Below the pieces are notes generated by a model, which worked only from the letters and a program-made list of their open reading frames with translations, ran no database searches and was not told the DNA's origin. This document shows, in pieces, positions 8,096-17,767 of a DNA stretch of 49,635 nt (within the stretch, counting starts at the first letter, position 1; each line of letters begins with the position of its first letter). The position numbers and the translations under genes are program-made. Origin of the DNA: Verrucomicrobiota bacterium (GTDB lineage: Bacteria; Verrucomicrobiota; Verrucomicrobiia; Limisphaerales; SIBE01); NCBI GenBank assembly GCA_016209525.1, contig JACQWK010000089.1, forward strand, positions 1 through 49,635. Direction: 5' to 3'.

Positions 8096-11000
8096 TTAGG
8101 GATAATCCTCGACGCGGTCCACGCTGCCGTCTGTCTTGTAATAAGTCCAGCGTCCCGTCTTGCGCCCCATCGTGTAAGCCCCTTCGTGCTCCTTCACGCC
8201 GTCGCCGTACCAACCGATCTCGGTCCCGTCCAGTTGACCTTTCACGTAGGTCTGCTCCAGACTCTTGGCGCCAGTTGTTGCGGAAAAATAGGTGAACAGA
8301 CCTTCTTGCTGATCGTCCACGTAATTACCCGTCACTGATTGGGTGCCATTCTTAGAATAGGCAATGAAGGGACCGTTCCTCTTTCCGTCCCGGTACGTGA
8401 ACTCGCGGGCTTTGAACACCGCCAGTGTGCCATTGAAATCCCCGAAGTCCCACTCGGTGAAGAGTCCGTTCAACTCGCCGTTGACGACAGTGCCCTCGGA
8501 CCTCTTCTGGCCATTTCCCCACCATGTGGTCGACAACCCACTCATTACCCCGTTGACCCAGTTGGACTCGCTCGCTTTCACTCCGTTTTCGAAGTAAGTG
8601 ATAAACGGACCGTGGATCACACCATCCACATAGTGCCGCTCGATATTCACCCCTCCGCTCTGCCAGTAGGTTTTCCACGTGCCCTCACGTCTCCCCTGTT
8701 CATTTGTCCACCAGTCTTCGCGCAGCGTCCCGTCACCGAAAAACAGTGTATGATACTGAAGTGCCGAGACCGTCACGGTGGCGGTGGCGCTCCTGTTCGT
8801 ATTCGGCCACGTCGTCACGATGATGTGATAAGTCCCGGGCGTGGCCGGCGCTGTGTACACGCCCTGGAGAATGTTCGTGGCTGTGATTGGCGCAATGCGA
8901 CCGCCCGCCACCCCTTCCTGAACGCTCCAAGTGATGTCGTCTGTTCCAGTCACCGTCACGGTGAAGTTCTGCGTGGCATTCGGCGCAATCGTCACTGAGG
9001 ATGGAGAGATGGCGATCGAAACCTGTTGCGTGACGGTCACAGTGGCCGTGCCGCTCTTGGTCGGGTCGGCCTGGCTGACGGCGACGACGTGATAAGTCCC
9101 ATTCGTGGCGGGCGCAGTGTACAATCCGCTACTGGTAATCGTGCCGCCGGCTATCCCTTGCAGTACGCTCCAGATGACGACCGGATTGGTCGAGGCGCTG
9201 ACCGTAGCAATGAAGCCCTGGCTGCTGCGCGGCGACAAGGTGACGGCCACCGGGGAGATCGACACGTCGGCAGGCAACTCCGCCCCGTCTTTCATCTGTG
9301 CGAGGATCACCGTGGCCTGACCCGCGGTGACGGTATTAAGCACGGCGGTGTCGAAGAAGGCCGTGAAATTGCCATCGTCCTGGATGGTGAAGCTCAGGGC
9401 TGCGGTCAAAATTCGGCTGCTTCCCTGTCCTTGGGCTGCGGCGATTCGCAGAACGCGCTGGCCCGGCTTGGGGTCGCCCGGCCAGATCACCTTGCCGGTG
9501 ACCTGCGCCGCGGAAGAGGTCGGCTGGATCTGCGTCACCGCGAGGCTCGGGCAGTCGCACCGTTTCGTTTCAGTGTCTCTAACTTTCAGCATGACAAACG
9601 TGCGGTCCACTGTCCCCGGACCGGCGGAGCTTCCGAAATACTGCTCGTGGTCCACGTCTCCGAGGTGGCGCGTGTTGAGCACCGGAATGATCCCGGCCCC
9701 GACCATGCTGTCCACGGGGACGGCCCCATCGTTGTCCTTGACTGACGGCTGGATAGGGTAGTCAGTCAGGACGGTGGGGTTGTTATAGAGCCAGTGGATA
9801 AAGAAGTTCCCCTGGGCGATTTCCGCTGCGTCCACCAATCTCTTGATGCCGAGACAACTAAAGTCAGCGTCCACGGACTGCGAGGTGATGCCATAGAAGG
9901 CCGCATACTTGTCGCTGAGTCTGAACTTGTCCTGAATGTTGAAGCGAAGCAGGGTCTGGTTATACAGTTCCGGGTTGAGAGCCAGGCCGTAGCGCGCGTC
10001 GTCCGACATCCAAGAGGCCCGTCGCCAGCCCACCCCCTCGAGGTTCAGCGGCTTGGAGTTATCCCACCGCAACTCACGCTCTCCCGGAGTGTCCACGGCG
10101 AGCGACTGCACTTTTTTCTTGGCGAACGCGAGTTCGCGCACCGAGGACACCGGCACTCGGACAGGCACCCCAAACCTGCCGAAAGATAAAATGCACAATC
10201 CGGAGATGTCCACGTCGTAGCCCGCGGTGAGCAAGAACCTAAAAGTGACTAACGGGCTGCCGTGGTGCGGCGTTCCCCAAGTCACAAGCTTGTCGAGGTT
10301 GTCGGTGATTGAAGTGTCCATTTGATTCAAGCCTGCACGCGCCACCAGGCCGCCCATTGAATGCGCGATGACGAACAGGTGGTACTTTTGCTTCATGGCC
10401 TTCAGCGTGGGGTCGCTCTCGGCAAGGCGGGCGAGGTCGTAGCCGAGCGACCACCGGGTCTCTCCGAAAATGGGGCGGTAGGTGGGGTAGATGTACTCGT
10501 AAAAGGCCGTGCAATTCACATACTCCGGGTACTTGGCTTGGAACTCCTGGTAGAGGAAGTGCCAGACGTCCCGTTTGTAGGAGAATAACCACGGCTCGCC
10601 AACTTCTGGCGTCTCAAACCCGTAACGCTCGGCCTCATTGTGCCCGTGAACGAGCAGCACAACGTTCTGGACCGGTTTGCGCAGAATCTCATCCTGCGCC
10701 GGCTTGGGATATCGACTCAGAGGCGCGCGATCGGTTGCGTCCGGGATCATCCGGACGAGCTGGGGCTGGACGGAATAGTTGGGATTGCCCTGATAGGTGC
10801 TGACGCTGTAAAGGACGGTGACTGTGGTTTGCGTCGAAGGCTGCGCATTCCCGAGAGTCGTGACCGCAGCCGGCGCCGAGGATTGGAGGAAGACATCGCG
10901 CGCGCGGAGGTTCCCACTCGCGTCCTCCTGCGCTGGCAGGAAAATGATCTGGTTCTTCAACACGCCGTCCACTGTGATCAAGTCGCTCACGCGGGCGATG

Positions 11001-14000
11001 TTTACGGCTTTGAGCGAACCGGCCTCCTTCGCGGGAAACGTGATGAGCGGAGCGAATTCTGTGTTGGTGATATCGCCGCTGTAGGTGACGAACCTCATGC
11101 TCCCGCTTGTTTGCTGGAGAGCGCCGCCAAGGTCCAGGGTGTTGCTGGTTCGGGTCAGCGTGACCGTGACGGGCGCCGACCAAGCAGGGATTTCAAGTTT
11201 GGTTCCATCACTCAGGCTGAGGCTCGCCAGTTGCCCGGTCGTCGTGGTGATACTTTTCGATTCGTCGGTCGTCGAGCCGGGCACGACCGGCTGGGGGTAG
11301 TAGTCCGAGGTCGCGGGCGCATCGGTGACGAACACCAGGGCCATAGCCGACTTCGATGGGTCCGCCAGGCTCGTGGCCACAACGTGAAAGAAGCCGGGAC
11401 CATCGGGCGCCGTGTAGCCGCCCTGGGCGTTGATCACCCCGCCGGCTGCTCCTTCTTTAACGCTCCAGAGTACGCCGGCGTTCTGAGCACCGGTTACGGT
11501 CGCGACGAACGTCTGCCGGGCTGCTGGCGTGAGAGTGACTGCCGACGGGCTCGCAGAAACCCGCGTTTCGTCAACAGCCGGATTAGCGTCAGAAGTCTTC
11601 TGGAGGCGATAGAATCGTTGGGCCGGGCCGGCCTCGATGAGAATGGTGAGTTCATTACCCACGACGACGGGCGAATTCGTCACGGCCTGCCAACCGGCGG
11701 CGGGAAGGTGGTCGGCGCTTTGCAAGACGTAGTTCAGAGCGGTTGCCGGCCAGGAAACGATGGCTCCGATGTTGATAGCACGAATCTTGAGGGCCACCGG
11801 AGTCTGGGGCGTGCCGATCACCGTCAACGTCGCCGGACTGCTGTTGACACCTCCGATCGTGTTGCTCACCGCCACCGTGTAAGAACCGGTGTCGGCTGCT
11901 TGAGCGTTGGTCAACGTGAAGGTTGCATTGGTGGCTCCGGCGATAACGGTTCCATCTTTCATCCATTGAAAGACCAGAGGCGCACTGCCGGAAGCAGTCA
12001 CCGTAAAGGTCACGGCGCTCCCAGCCGGAACCGTCTGATTTTGCGGTGACGAAACAATCACGGGCGGCAGTGTTTGCGGATTTAACTTGGACTTGCCCGC
12101 GCTGCCGGCGGTGAAAATGGCCGCCACTTCATTCGAGGAAAGAGCGCGGCGGTAGATGGAGAGTTCATCTACCTGTCCGCGGAAGAAACGATTTGGCGAG
12201 CCGCCACCCCATGAGTAGCCCACGTTGACGGGCCGGGTGTTGTTTGCGGGCGTGGAAAGCGGCGCTTCGCTCTGAAGCGAACGGTCCACATAAAGCCGAA
12301 CTGTGTTGCCGTCCCAAGTGCCGGCCAGATGATGGAAGACGCCGTCAAGAACGTCCGCGGTCGAAGCAACTCCCGTAAAATTGGCCGCGGGGCCGCCACC
12401 ACCCGCGCCGATGGAGAAGCTGATTTTGCCGCTGCTGCTATCGCCTTGGAACGCCCAGCCCGTGGAATCTATCCAGCCATGCGACTTGTCCACCACGAGG
12501 TAATAATTCTGCGGCTGGTTCTTAATACCGCGCATCCAGAATTCCACCGTGAAGCCCGGCGCCTGGACGTCGAACAACGAATCATGGGGAATGGAAATCC
12601 GGTCGCTGTCGCTGGCAAAATTGAACGCTTGACCGACTTTGCCATCGACAAAGCTCACTTGGCCCGACGCAGCCTGAATCGTTACGACCAGGTTCGAGTT
12701 GTTTCTGTCGCCGGGCCACCAACCGATCAAACCTGGCGGCGGCGATACAGGAACTGCGGCGTTGACGGTGATTTTGATCTCAGTCGAGGTCGTGGTGGCG
12801 CCTTGGTTGTCGGTGGCTTTGGCGCTCAACGAGTACGTTCCGGCCGGCACATTCATCCATCCGAATGAATACGGAGCAACGGTGTCTTCTCCCAATTTTG
12901 TCGTGCCGGCAAAGAATTCCACTTTCGAGACCGTGCCGTCGGCATCTTTCGCGTCCGCCCCGAGAACAATCGTAGCTGGAGCTGTAAACGTCGTTTCAGA
13001 GTTCAGGCCAACCGCGATCAGACTCACCACCGGCGGAGTGTTACTGGATGATGTGAGTGACTGAGCGATGACTCTGGCCAGACCGGGCCGCATCGCGCCG
13101 TTGTAATTCGTGAAGACACCGCCAATCAACGCGCGGCCCGTGGGAAGCCAGATGACCATGTTCACGGTATCGTTGGCGCCCGTTCCCGGCTGGAACGTCT
13201 CGTCCAACGAACCGTTCGCATTCAAACGCGCGACGCGAATCCGATTGTTGGGCATGGAAACGTCCGGGAGATTGTAGCGTTGAAATTCGCCGCCGATCAC
13301 GATTTTGTCGTCCGATTGCAGCGCCAGCGCGCGCACCTCGCCATTCGCTCCCAGACCAGTGTCGAAACTCACGTCGAGCTGGCCGTTGGCTTCAAATCTC
13401 ACAATCCCTCCCCGTCGGGGCCGGATGAATCCAGGGGTGATGATCTCCGCAAAACCGCCACACGCCAGAATTTTGGCGTTCGCCAGCAGCGTGACATCGC
13501 GGACGGTACCCGCGGTGATGACCACGTTGCTCGCGACGGAGGTGGGAATGAAATTGGTGTCCATTTGTCCATTCGAGTTCAGGCGCATGAGGTAGCCCCG
13601 CGCCAGCCCATCCCACGTCACGTAACCGCCGATGACAATTCTTCCATCGGGCTGCGGGGCGATGGCCTCGACCGTCGGACTTTGACCGGTCAGAATTCTG
13701 GAAGGGTTGAGCGGGTCGCGCCCTTGTATGATAATCTGAGCGTCAAAGGAGGAATCTCCCGAACCGTCGCTGTTCACCCGGGCGAAATAGCTCCGGCTCG
13801 CGCCGTTGAGCGAGCGAAAATGTCCGCCAATCAAAGCCTGCCCGTTGCTCAATGGAATTGCCCTGCTCAAAGAACCCGGCGTGCCATCCAGCTTCAAGAG
13901 AGTCGGGGCAAAAGAAAGATCGAGTGAACCCTCCGGCTGGAGCCGCGCCAGACTCGTCCGAACCGCGCCTTGAACTGCGCGAAACGCGCCCGCGAGCAGA

Positions 14001-15445
14001 ATCCTCCCCTCGGCTTCGATCGCGATGTTCTGCACTTGACCGTCAACACCCACGCCCGGCCGAAACGAGGCATCGAGCGTGCCGTCCGGGTTCAGCCGCG
14101 CGATTCCCGGGAGATTTCGCCCCCGCACGGCGTTGAAATCGCCACCGATCAGAATCCTGCCGTCGGGCTGCACGGCCGTCGCATAGACGCCGCACCTGGT
14201 CAGACTCGCCGGGGTCAAACCGGCCAACGAAGCGAGCAGGGAGCCGTCGCTGTTCAACCGGGCCATGCCTCCACGAGCGGAGCCGTTGAACGCGCTGAAC
14301 GCACCCAGCAAGAGGAGTTCGCCGTTGGGCCGAAGTTGCATCTGATAAATGCGGTCGTTGGCGCCACTGCCAGGGTTGAAGGTGCCGTCGATCGAACCAT
14401 CCGAATTGAGCCGGGTGATGCCGCCGCAGGGAACGCCGTTGAAGCTGGTGAACCCGCCTGCCAAAAGGATTTTCCCGCCGGATTGAACGGCGATGGCCAA
14501 GGTCTCGCCGTCCGCCCCCGTGCCTATGGCGAAGCTGGCATCGGGAGTTCCTGCAGATGTCAGGCGGACTACCCGATTCCAGGAGGTCCCTGCGGCTTGA
14601 GTGAAGAAACCTGCCAAAAGCAACCGGCCATCGGCTTGGGACGCGGTTCTTGCGACCGCGCCATTGACGGCTCCGGCCCCGCCGTAGGTCGAATCCACGC
14701 TTCCATCCACCTTCAACGAAATCAGGTAATTGGTCACGGACCCATCGAGCGCGGGCAGGATACCGCCAATGCGGCTGCTGTTCGGATTGGCCGCGTTATT
14801 GGTGTTGATATCAATGAAGTGAACGCTGCCATTGCCGCCCACGCGCTGAGAATAGGTGTTGTCCACGGCCCCGTTGGCTGTCAACCGGACCAAGCAGTAC
14901 AGATTGGTCCTGTTGAGCACCGTCAGATTCTGGCCGCCCACGAGGATTTTGCCGTCCGATTGCTGGGCGAGAGCGTTGATGACGCCGGAGATGAACGTAT
15001 TGTTCAACGTCAGATCAACCGCGCCATTCGCGGTCAGGCGCGCCAAATTGTAGCGAAAATCTCCCGAAGATGCCCCATACACCACGAAGTTGCCGCCAAT
15101 GAGAATCCGGCCATCCGGCAGAACCGCCGCGGCTCGGATCTGGCCTTGCACCCTCGGTCGATTCACGGCTTCCGGCACGAACATTGGATCGAGCGAACCG
15201 TCGGCTGTGAGGCGAGCGATTGACGGAAAACGGATTCCGTTCAGAGAATCAAAATCTCCAAAAACCAGAAACTTCCCGTCCGGTTGATCAACCAGCGATC
15301 GCAGGATTGGCATGTAACGGACCCCGTTCCCGGGATCGAAAGCGATGTCCAGCGCCCCGTCTTGCGCGCGAGCATCCGGGGGAGCGGAAAGCAGCAGTGA
15401 AGCAACAACAAGGGAGATCTGTGGAAGCCCGGCCGGCATTCGCAT
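8096..15445 (-). CDS. Giant secreted multidomain protein (delta-60 propeller, LamG, Ig, alpha/beta-hydrolase, MORN-like)
   Basis: 2449 residues, with an ATG preceded by GGAAAGGAAAAATC, a good ribosome site. Order: signal peptide (1-27, PQISLVVASLLLSAPPDARA); about 15 delta-60 (DUF5122) repeats to ~815, of the form DGKILVGG...LVRLTANGAVD; an Ig-like module (~830-900); a LamG-like concanavalin domain (~905-1118, GLIGWWPGD, HHLAGTWDGNTVRLYVD); an immunoglobulin domain (~1127-1210); bacterial Ig-like segments; an alpha/beta-hydrolase domain with VVLLVHGHNEAE near 1597 and nucleophile motif AHSMGG (Ser1696); further Ig-like segments; and MORN/YwqK-like repeats from ~2230 to the end (GPFITYFENGVK). 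Probably an exported surface enzyme or adhesin with a lipase/esterase-type core. The substrate is unknown. Confidence 0.88.
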   Translation of the reverse strand: MRMPAGLPQISLVVASLLLSAPPDARAQDGALDIAFDPGNGVRYMPILRSLVDQPDGKFLVFGDFDSLNGIRFPSIARLTADGSLDPMFVPEAVNRPRVQGQIRAAAVLPDGRILIGGNFVVYGASSGDFRYNLARLTANGAVDLTLNNTFISGVINALAQQSDGKILVGGQNLTVLNRTNLYCLVRLTANGAVDNTYSQRVGGNGSVHFIDINTNNAANPNSSRIGGILPALDGSVTNYLISLKVDGSVDSTYGGAGAVNGAVARTASQADGRLLLAGFFTQAAGTSWNRVVRLTSAGTPDASFAIGTGADGETLAIAVQSGGKILLAGGFTSFNGVPCGGITRLNSDGSIDGTFNPGSGANDRIYQMQLRPNGELLLLGAFSAFNGSARGGMARLNSDGSLLASLAGLTPASLTRCGVYATAVQPDGRILIGGDFNAVRGRNLPGIARLNPDGTLDASFRPGVGVDGQVQNIAIEAEGRILLAGAFRAVQGAVRTSLARLQPEGSLDLSFAPTLLKLDGTPGSLSRAIPLSNGQALIGGHFRSLNGASRSYFARVNSDGSGDSSFDAQIIIQGRDPLNPSRILTGQSPTVEAIAPQPDGRIVIGGYVTWDGLARGYLMRLNSNGQMDTNFIPTSVASNVVITAGTVRDVTLLANAKILACGGFAEIITPGFIRPRRGGIVRFEANGQLDVSFDTGLGANGEVRALALQSDDKIVIGGEFQRYNLPDVSMPNNRIRVARLNANGSLDETFQPGTGANDTVNMVIWLPTGRALIGGVFTNYNGAMRPGLARVIAQSLTSSSNTPPVVSLIAVGLNSETTFTAPATIVLGADAKDADGTVSKVEFFAGTTKLGEDTVAPYSFGWMNVPAGTYSLSAKATDNQGATTTSTEIKITVNAAVPVSPPPGLIGWWPGDRNNSNLVVTIQAASGQVSFVDGKVGQAFNFASDSDRISIPHDSLFDVQAPGFTVEFWMRGIKNQPQNYYLVVDKSHGWIDSTGWAFQGDSSSGKISFSIGAGGGGPAANFTGVASTADVLDGVFHHLAGTWDGNTVRLYVDRSLQSEAPLSTPANNTRPVNVGYSWGGGSPNRFFRGQVDELSIYRRALSSNEVAAIFTAGSAGKSKLNPQTLPPVIVSSPQNQTVPAGSAVTFTVTASGSAPLVFQWMKDGTVIAGATNATFTLTNAQAADTGSYTVAVSNTIGGVNSSPATLTVIGTPQTPVALKIRAINIGAIVSWPATALNYVLQSADHLPAAGWQAVTNSPVVVGNELTILIEAGPAQRFYRLQKTSDANPAVDETRVSASPSAVTLTPAARQTFVATVTGAQNAGVLWSVKEGAAGGVINAQGGYTAPDGPGFFHVVATSLADPSKSAMALVFVTDAPATSDYYPQPVVPGSTTDESKSITTTTGQLASLSLSDGTKLEIPAWSAPVTVTLTRTSNTLDLGGALQQTSGSMRFVTYSGDITNTEFAPLITFPAKEAGSLKAVNIARVSDLITVDGVLKNQIIFLPAQEDASGNLRARDVFLQSSAPAAVTTLGNAQPSTQTTVTVLYSVSTYQGNPNYSVQPQLVRMIPDATDRAPLSRYPKPAQDEILRKPVQNVVLLVHGHNEAERYGFETPEVGEPWLFSYKRDVWHFLYQEFQAKYPEYVNCTAFYEYIYPTYRPIFGETRWSLGYDLARLAESDPTLKAMKQKYHLFVIAHSMGGLVARAGLNQMDTSITDNLDKLVTWGTPHHGSPLVTFRFLLTAGYDVDISGLCILSFGRFGVPVRVPVSSVRELAFAKKKVQSLAVDTPGERELRWDNSKPLNLEGVGWRRASWMSDDARYGLALNPELYNQTLLRFNIQDKFRLSDKYAAFYGITSQSVDADFSCLGIKRLVDAAEIAQGNFFIHWLYNNPTVLTDYPIQPSVKDNDGAVPVDSMVGAGIIPVLNTRHLGDVDHEQYFGSSAGPGTVDRTFVMLKVRDTETKRCDCPSLAVTQIQPTSSAAQVTGKVIWPGDPKPGQRVLRIAAAQGQGSSRILTAALSFTIQDDGNFTAFFDTAVLNTVTAGQATVILAQMKDGAELPADVSISPVAVTLSPRSSQGFIATVSASTNPVVIWSVLQGIAGGTITSSGLYTAPATNGTYHVVAVSQADPTKSGTATVTVTQQVSIAISPSSVTIAPNATQNFTVTVTGTDDITWSVQEGVAGGRIAPITATNILQGVYTAPATPGTYHIIVTTWPNTNRSATATVTVSALQYHTLFFGDGTLREDWWTNEQGRREGTWKTYWQSGGVNIERHYVDGVIHGPFITYFENGVKASESNWVNGVMSGLSTTWWGNGQKRSEGTVVNGELNGLFTEWDFGDFNGTLAVFKAREFTYRDGKRNGPFIAYSKNGTQSVTGNYVDDQQEGLFTYFSATTGAKSLEQTYVKGQLDGTEIGWYGDGVKEHEGAYTMGRKTGRWTYYKTDGSVDRVEDYP

Positions 15446-15663
15446 GATTTTTCCTTTCCATTGCGCAGCGACTCCAGCCGGCTTGCGATGGGCAACTTTC
15501 CCGCTTGGGTCTTACGGATTCGGCAGGCGTGAACGCTGAGTCGGTGGTCGGCGGATATTTATAGACAGGAATTGCCCCACGATACCAAGCGGCGGCTCCA
15601 CCTCCATTGGCAAAATCCCCTCCTTTCTTGCCGGATAATCAGGGCTGGAGTTTCAACTTTGAG

Positions 15664-17241
15664 TCAATGCTTGAAACCTTTTTCATCCTCCGGCAACGGC
15701 TGATCCACCGTTTCCGGCGCCCAGACCAATGCCACAATCCCGATCAAATAAGAGGAGGCCAAGACAATCGCGGCGAGACGAAAGCCCGGCATCGGGGTCA
15801 GTCCGTGCAGCAGCCCGGCGAGCGGGCCCAAAATGGAAACGCCGAAGGCGGTCACGTAGCGGCCGACATTGTAACAAAAACTGGTTCCCGTGGTGCGCAG
15901 ACGCGTGGGGAAAAGCTCGGGAAAATAGATCGCGTAACCTCCGAACGGCGCCAGGGTGCAGAATCCCAAGAGCGGCCAAAGATACCAAATTTGCCACGCC
16001 TCGTGAAAGGTGACGAAAGTGAGGACAAGGCTGCCCCACGCCAAGAGCAGCGCCAGGAAGAAAGAAATCCGGCGGCCGAGCCGCGCTGTGACTATGGTGA
16101 AGCACCCAATGCCGAAGAAGGCGGCAACCTGCTGCAAGATTCCTCCCCGCATTTTCAAGCCGGTTTTCCGGTCCTCCGTGATCGCTTTCCGCAGCAGCTC
16201 CCGCATTTTGTTCTCGTGCTCGTCGCTGAGCGGGGCGGCCAGCACTTCCTCAAGTTCCCGCCGGTCGCGCGACGGGGCCACGCGCGAAACGAATTCCGCG
16301 TACTTCTGTTTCTCGGCATCATTCAACTGGCCGACTGCGGCAGACTGCGCCTCCGCCGTGGACGCCGCCAACACCGCTTCAATCTTGGGGCGGCTTTGAG
16401 GTTCAACTGTGGGGATCGCCGCGTCGATGAGCTCGGGGGTGTAAAAGCCGACGCCCCAGAGACCAATCTGCCCGGCCACGGCCAGGCCCAGTCCAACCAA
16501 AGTGTTGCGCCGCCATTGCGGGTCGGTGAACAAGTCGCTGATCCGGCCCATGTGTTTCGTTGCTTGCGCCTGGACCGCCGCGGCTTTGGCCGCAACCCAG
16601 CGTTCCGGCTCCTTCAACTTGAAAAAAACGACGACCGCGATCAGCGCAGGCAGCGCGCCCAAATAGTAGAGCCCGCGCCATCCCCAGCCGAGTTGATCGC
16701 CGGGCACGACAACGCCGAGCGACACCGCGGCCAGAATGTTGCCGATCGCCGAAAGGGCCTGCAAACTGCCCAATGCGTGGGGCCGCGCGCGGTCCGGCAT
16801 GACTTCGGCGAGGAGCGCGGCGCCCACCGCAAACTCGCCGCCGACTCCGGCGCCGGTGAGGAATCGGAACAGAGCGAACGCGGACCAATTGGGGGCGAAT
16901 CCACTGAGGCCGGTGCAGGCCGCATAGATGAGGATCGTCAATCCCATGGTCTTGGCGCGTCCCCATTTGTCGCCGATTGTGCCGAAGATGAGCCCGCCCG
17001 TCGCCCAGCCTAGAATGAAGATCGAGGTCGCCCAGTTGCCGTACTGCAATTGCGTGAGCGTGTCGGTCTGGGGCATCAGGTCGCGCATGGTGATCGAGCG
17101 CGACATGGTAAAAATCTGCTGGTCGAAGCAGTCAAACATCCAGCCGAAGGCCGCGAGGAAGAAGACGACCCAATGATAGCTATTGAGCAGCCGCCACCAG
17201 GGCGTGGTGTCGGCTGGCGCTGGGGAACTGGACGACGCCAT
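15664..17241 (-). CDS. MFS transporter (sugar/organic-anion porter type)
   Basis: 525 residues from the ATG at 17241 (MASSSSPAPADTTPWW); the longer open frame adds a non-conserved 24-residue lead. It has the twelve-helix MFS pattern with an N-terminal FFLAAFGWMFDCFDQQIF helix, the conserved loop GTIGDKWGRAK between TM2 and TM3, and GAGVGGEFAVGAALLAEVMPD in TM4-5, all typical of the SHS/AAHS-like carboxylate or sugar porters. A long cytoplasmic insertion (about 270-370, rich in charged residues and PSRDRRELEEV) separates the two halves, which is larger than usual. It stands alone upstream of the giant gene on the same strand with a 218-bp gap. The substrate cannot be assigned. Confidence 0.85.
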   Translation of the reverse strand: MASSSSPAPADTTPWWRLLNSYHWVVFFLAAFGWMFDCFDQQIFTMSRSITMRDLMPQTDTLTQLQYGNWATSIFILGWATGGLIFGTIGDKWGRAKTMGLTILIYAACTGLSGFAPNWSAFALFRFLTGAGVGGEFAVGAALLAEVMPDRARPHALGSLQALSAIGNILAAVSLGVVVPGDQLGWGWRGLYYLGALPALIAVVVFFKLKEPERWVAAKAAAVQAQATKHMGRISDLFTDPQWRRNTLVGLGLAVAGQIGLWGVGFYTPELIDAAIPTVEPQSRPKIEAVLAASTAEAQSAAVGQLNDAEKQKYAEFVSRVAPSRDRRELEEVLAAPLSDEHENKMRELLRKAITEDRKTGLKMRGGILQQVAAFFGIGCFTIVTARLGRRISFFLALLLAWGSLVLTFVTFHEAWQIWYLWPLLGFCTLAPFGGYAIYFPELFPTRLRTTGTSFCYNVGRYVTAFGVSILGPLAGLLHGLTPMPGFRLAAIVLASSYLIGIVALVWAPETVDQPLPEDEKGFKH

Positions 17242-17360
17242 ACGGTGATCAAGTTGTTTTTCGGGCGCTTCGGCGAGCGCACTCACGGCTGAAAGGCGCC
17301 AGTTCCCTACCACGCCCTGGAACGGGAAGCCAAGATTAATTTCTGCAAAAGCGTGAGCGG

Positions 17361-17423
17361 TGATCAGTGGTCAGTGGCCAGTGGTCAGTTGCCAGTGATC
17401 AGTGGTCAGTGGCCAGTGGTCAG
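17361..17423. repeat. TGGTCAGTGGCCAGTGG minisatellite
   Basis: Two identical 28-bp units (17361-17388 and 17396-17423) beginning TGATCAGTGGTCAGTGGCC, separated by TTGCCAG. The units contain nested TCAGTGG/CCAGTGG steps. It lies between the MFS gene and cas9; related but different ATGGCCAATGG-type tracts lie on the far side of the CRISPR locus. Confidence 0.85.
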
Positions 17424-17594
17424 TCTGATACGGTGGGCCAAGACTGATTTCGATCTCCGCCTCGGTTGCGAGGACCAGGACATCGGGATGGCTTCCAAAC
17501 CAGCAAAAACGCTCGCTCTTCGCAGGCATTTGGGCTAAAACTGAAAGAGTTTTCAGGGAATCTGGCATGGTCTGCGTTGTCATGAACACCTTCT

Positions 17595-17707
17595 CGATTC
17601 GAATCGTTTGCTCTCCGGCCACCCCGCAAAGAACGAACCCGGTCCAGCGGGAGCCGGACCGGATTCAAAGAAACGCTTTTGTTACCGGTGTGTCCGCCTG
17701 GCGGACA
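17595..17707. promoter_or_regulatory. Three palindromes upstream of cas9
   Basis: Three inverted repeats precede cas9: the perfect 12-mer CGATTCGAATCG (17595-17606), CCGGTCC/GGACCGG arms (17639-17662) and TGTCCGC-CTG-GCGGACA (17691-17707, which resembles half of the local REP). A possible -10 box TATAAC lies at about 17747, but no convincing -35 is visible and there is no strong Shine-Dalgarno before the cas9 ATG. An operator role is speculative. Confidence 0.35.
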
Positions 17708-17767
17708 GCGGTCAACTTCAGACCTGAACGCGAGTCTGGATTCAATCTATAACCTCCGAGTGTAACC

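Noticed and set aside
10640-12049. A 469-residue open frame on the plus strand inside the giant gene
   Set aside because: It is antisense to a well-supported gene, has an Arg/Gly-rich shadow composition and no recognisable motif.
17371-17622. A minus-strand open frame ending in TDHWPLTTDHWQL repeats
   Set aside because: The tail is only a translation of the minisatellite, and the rest shows no family feature.
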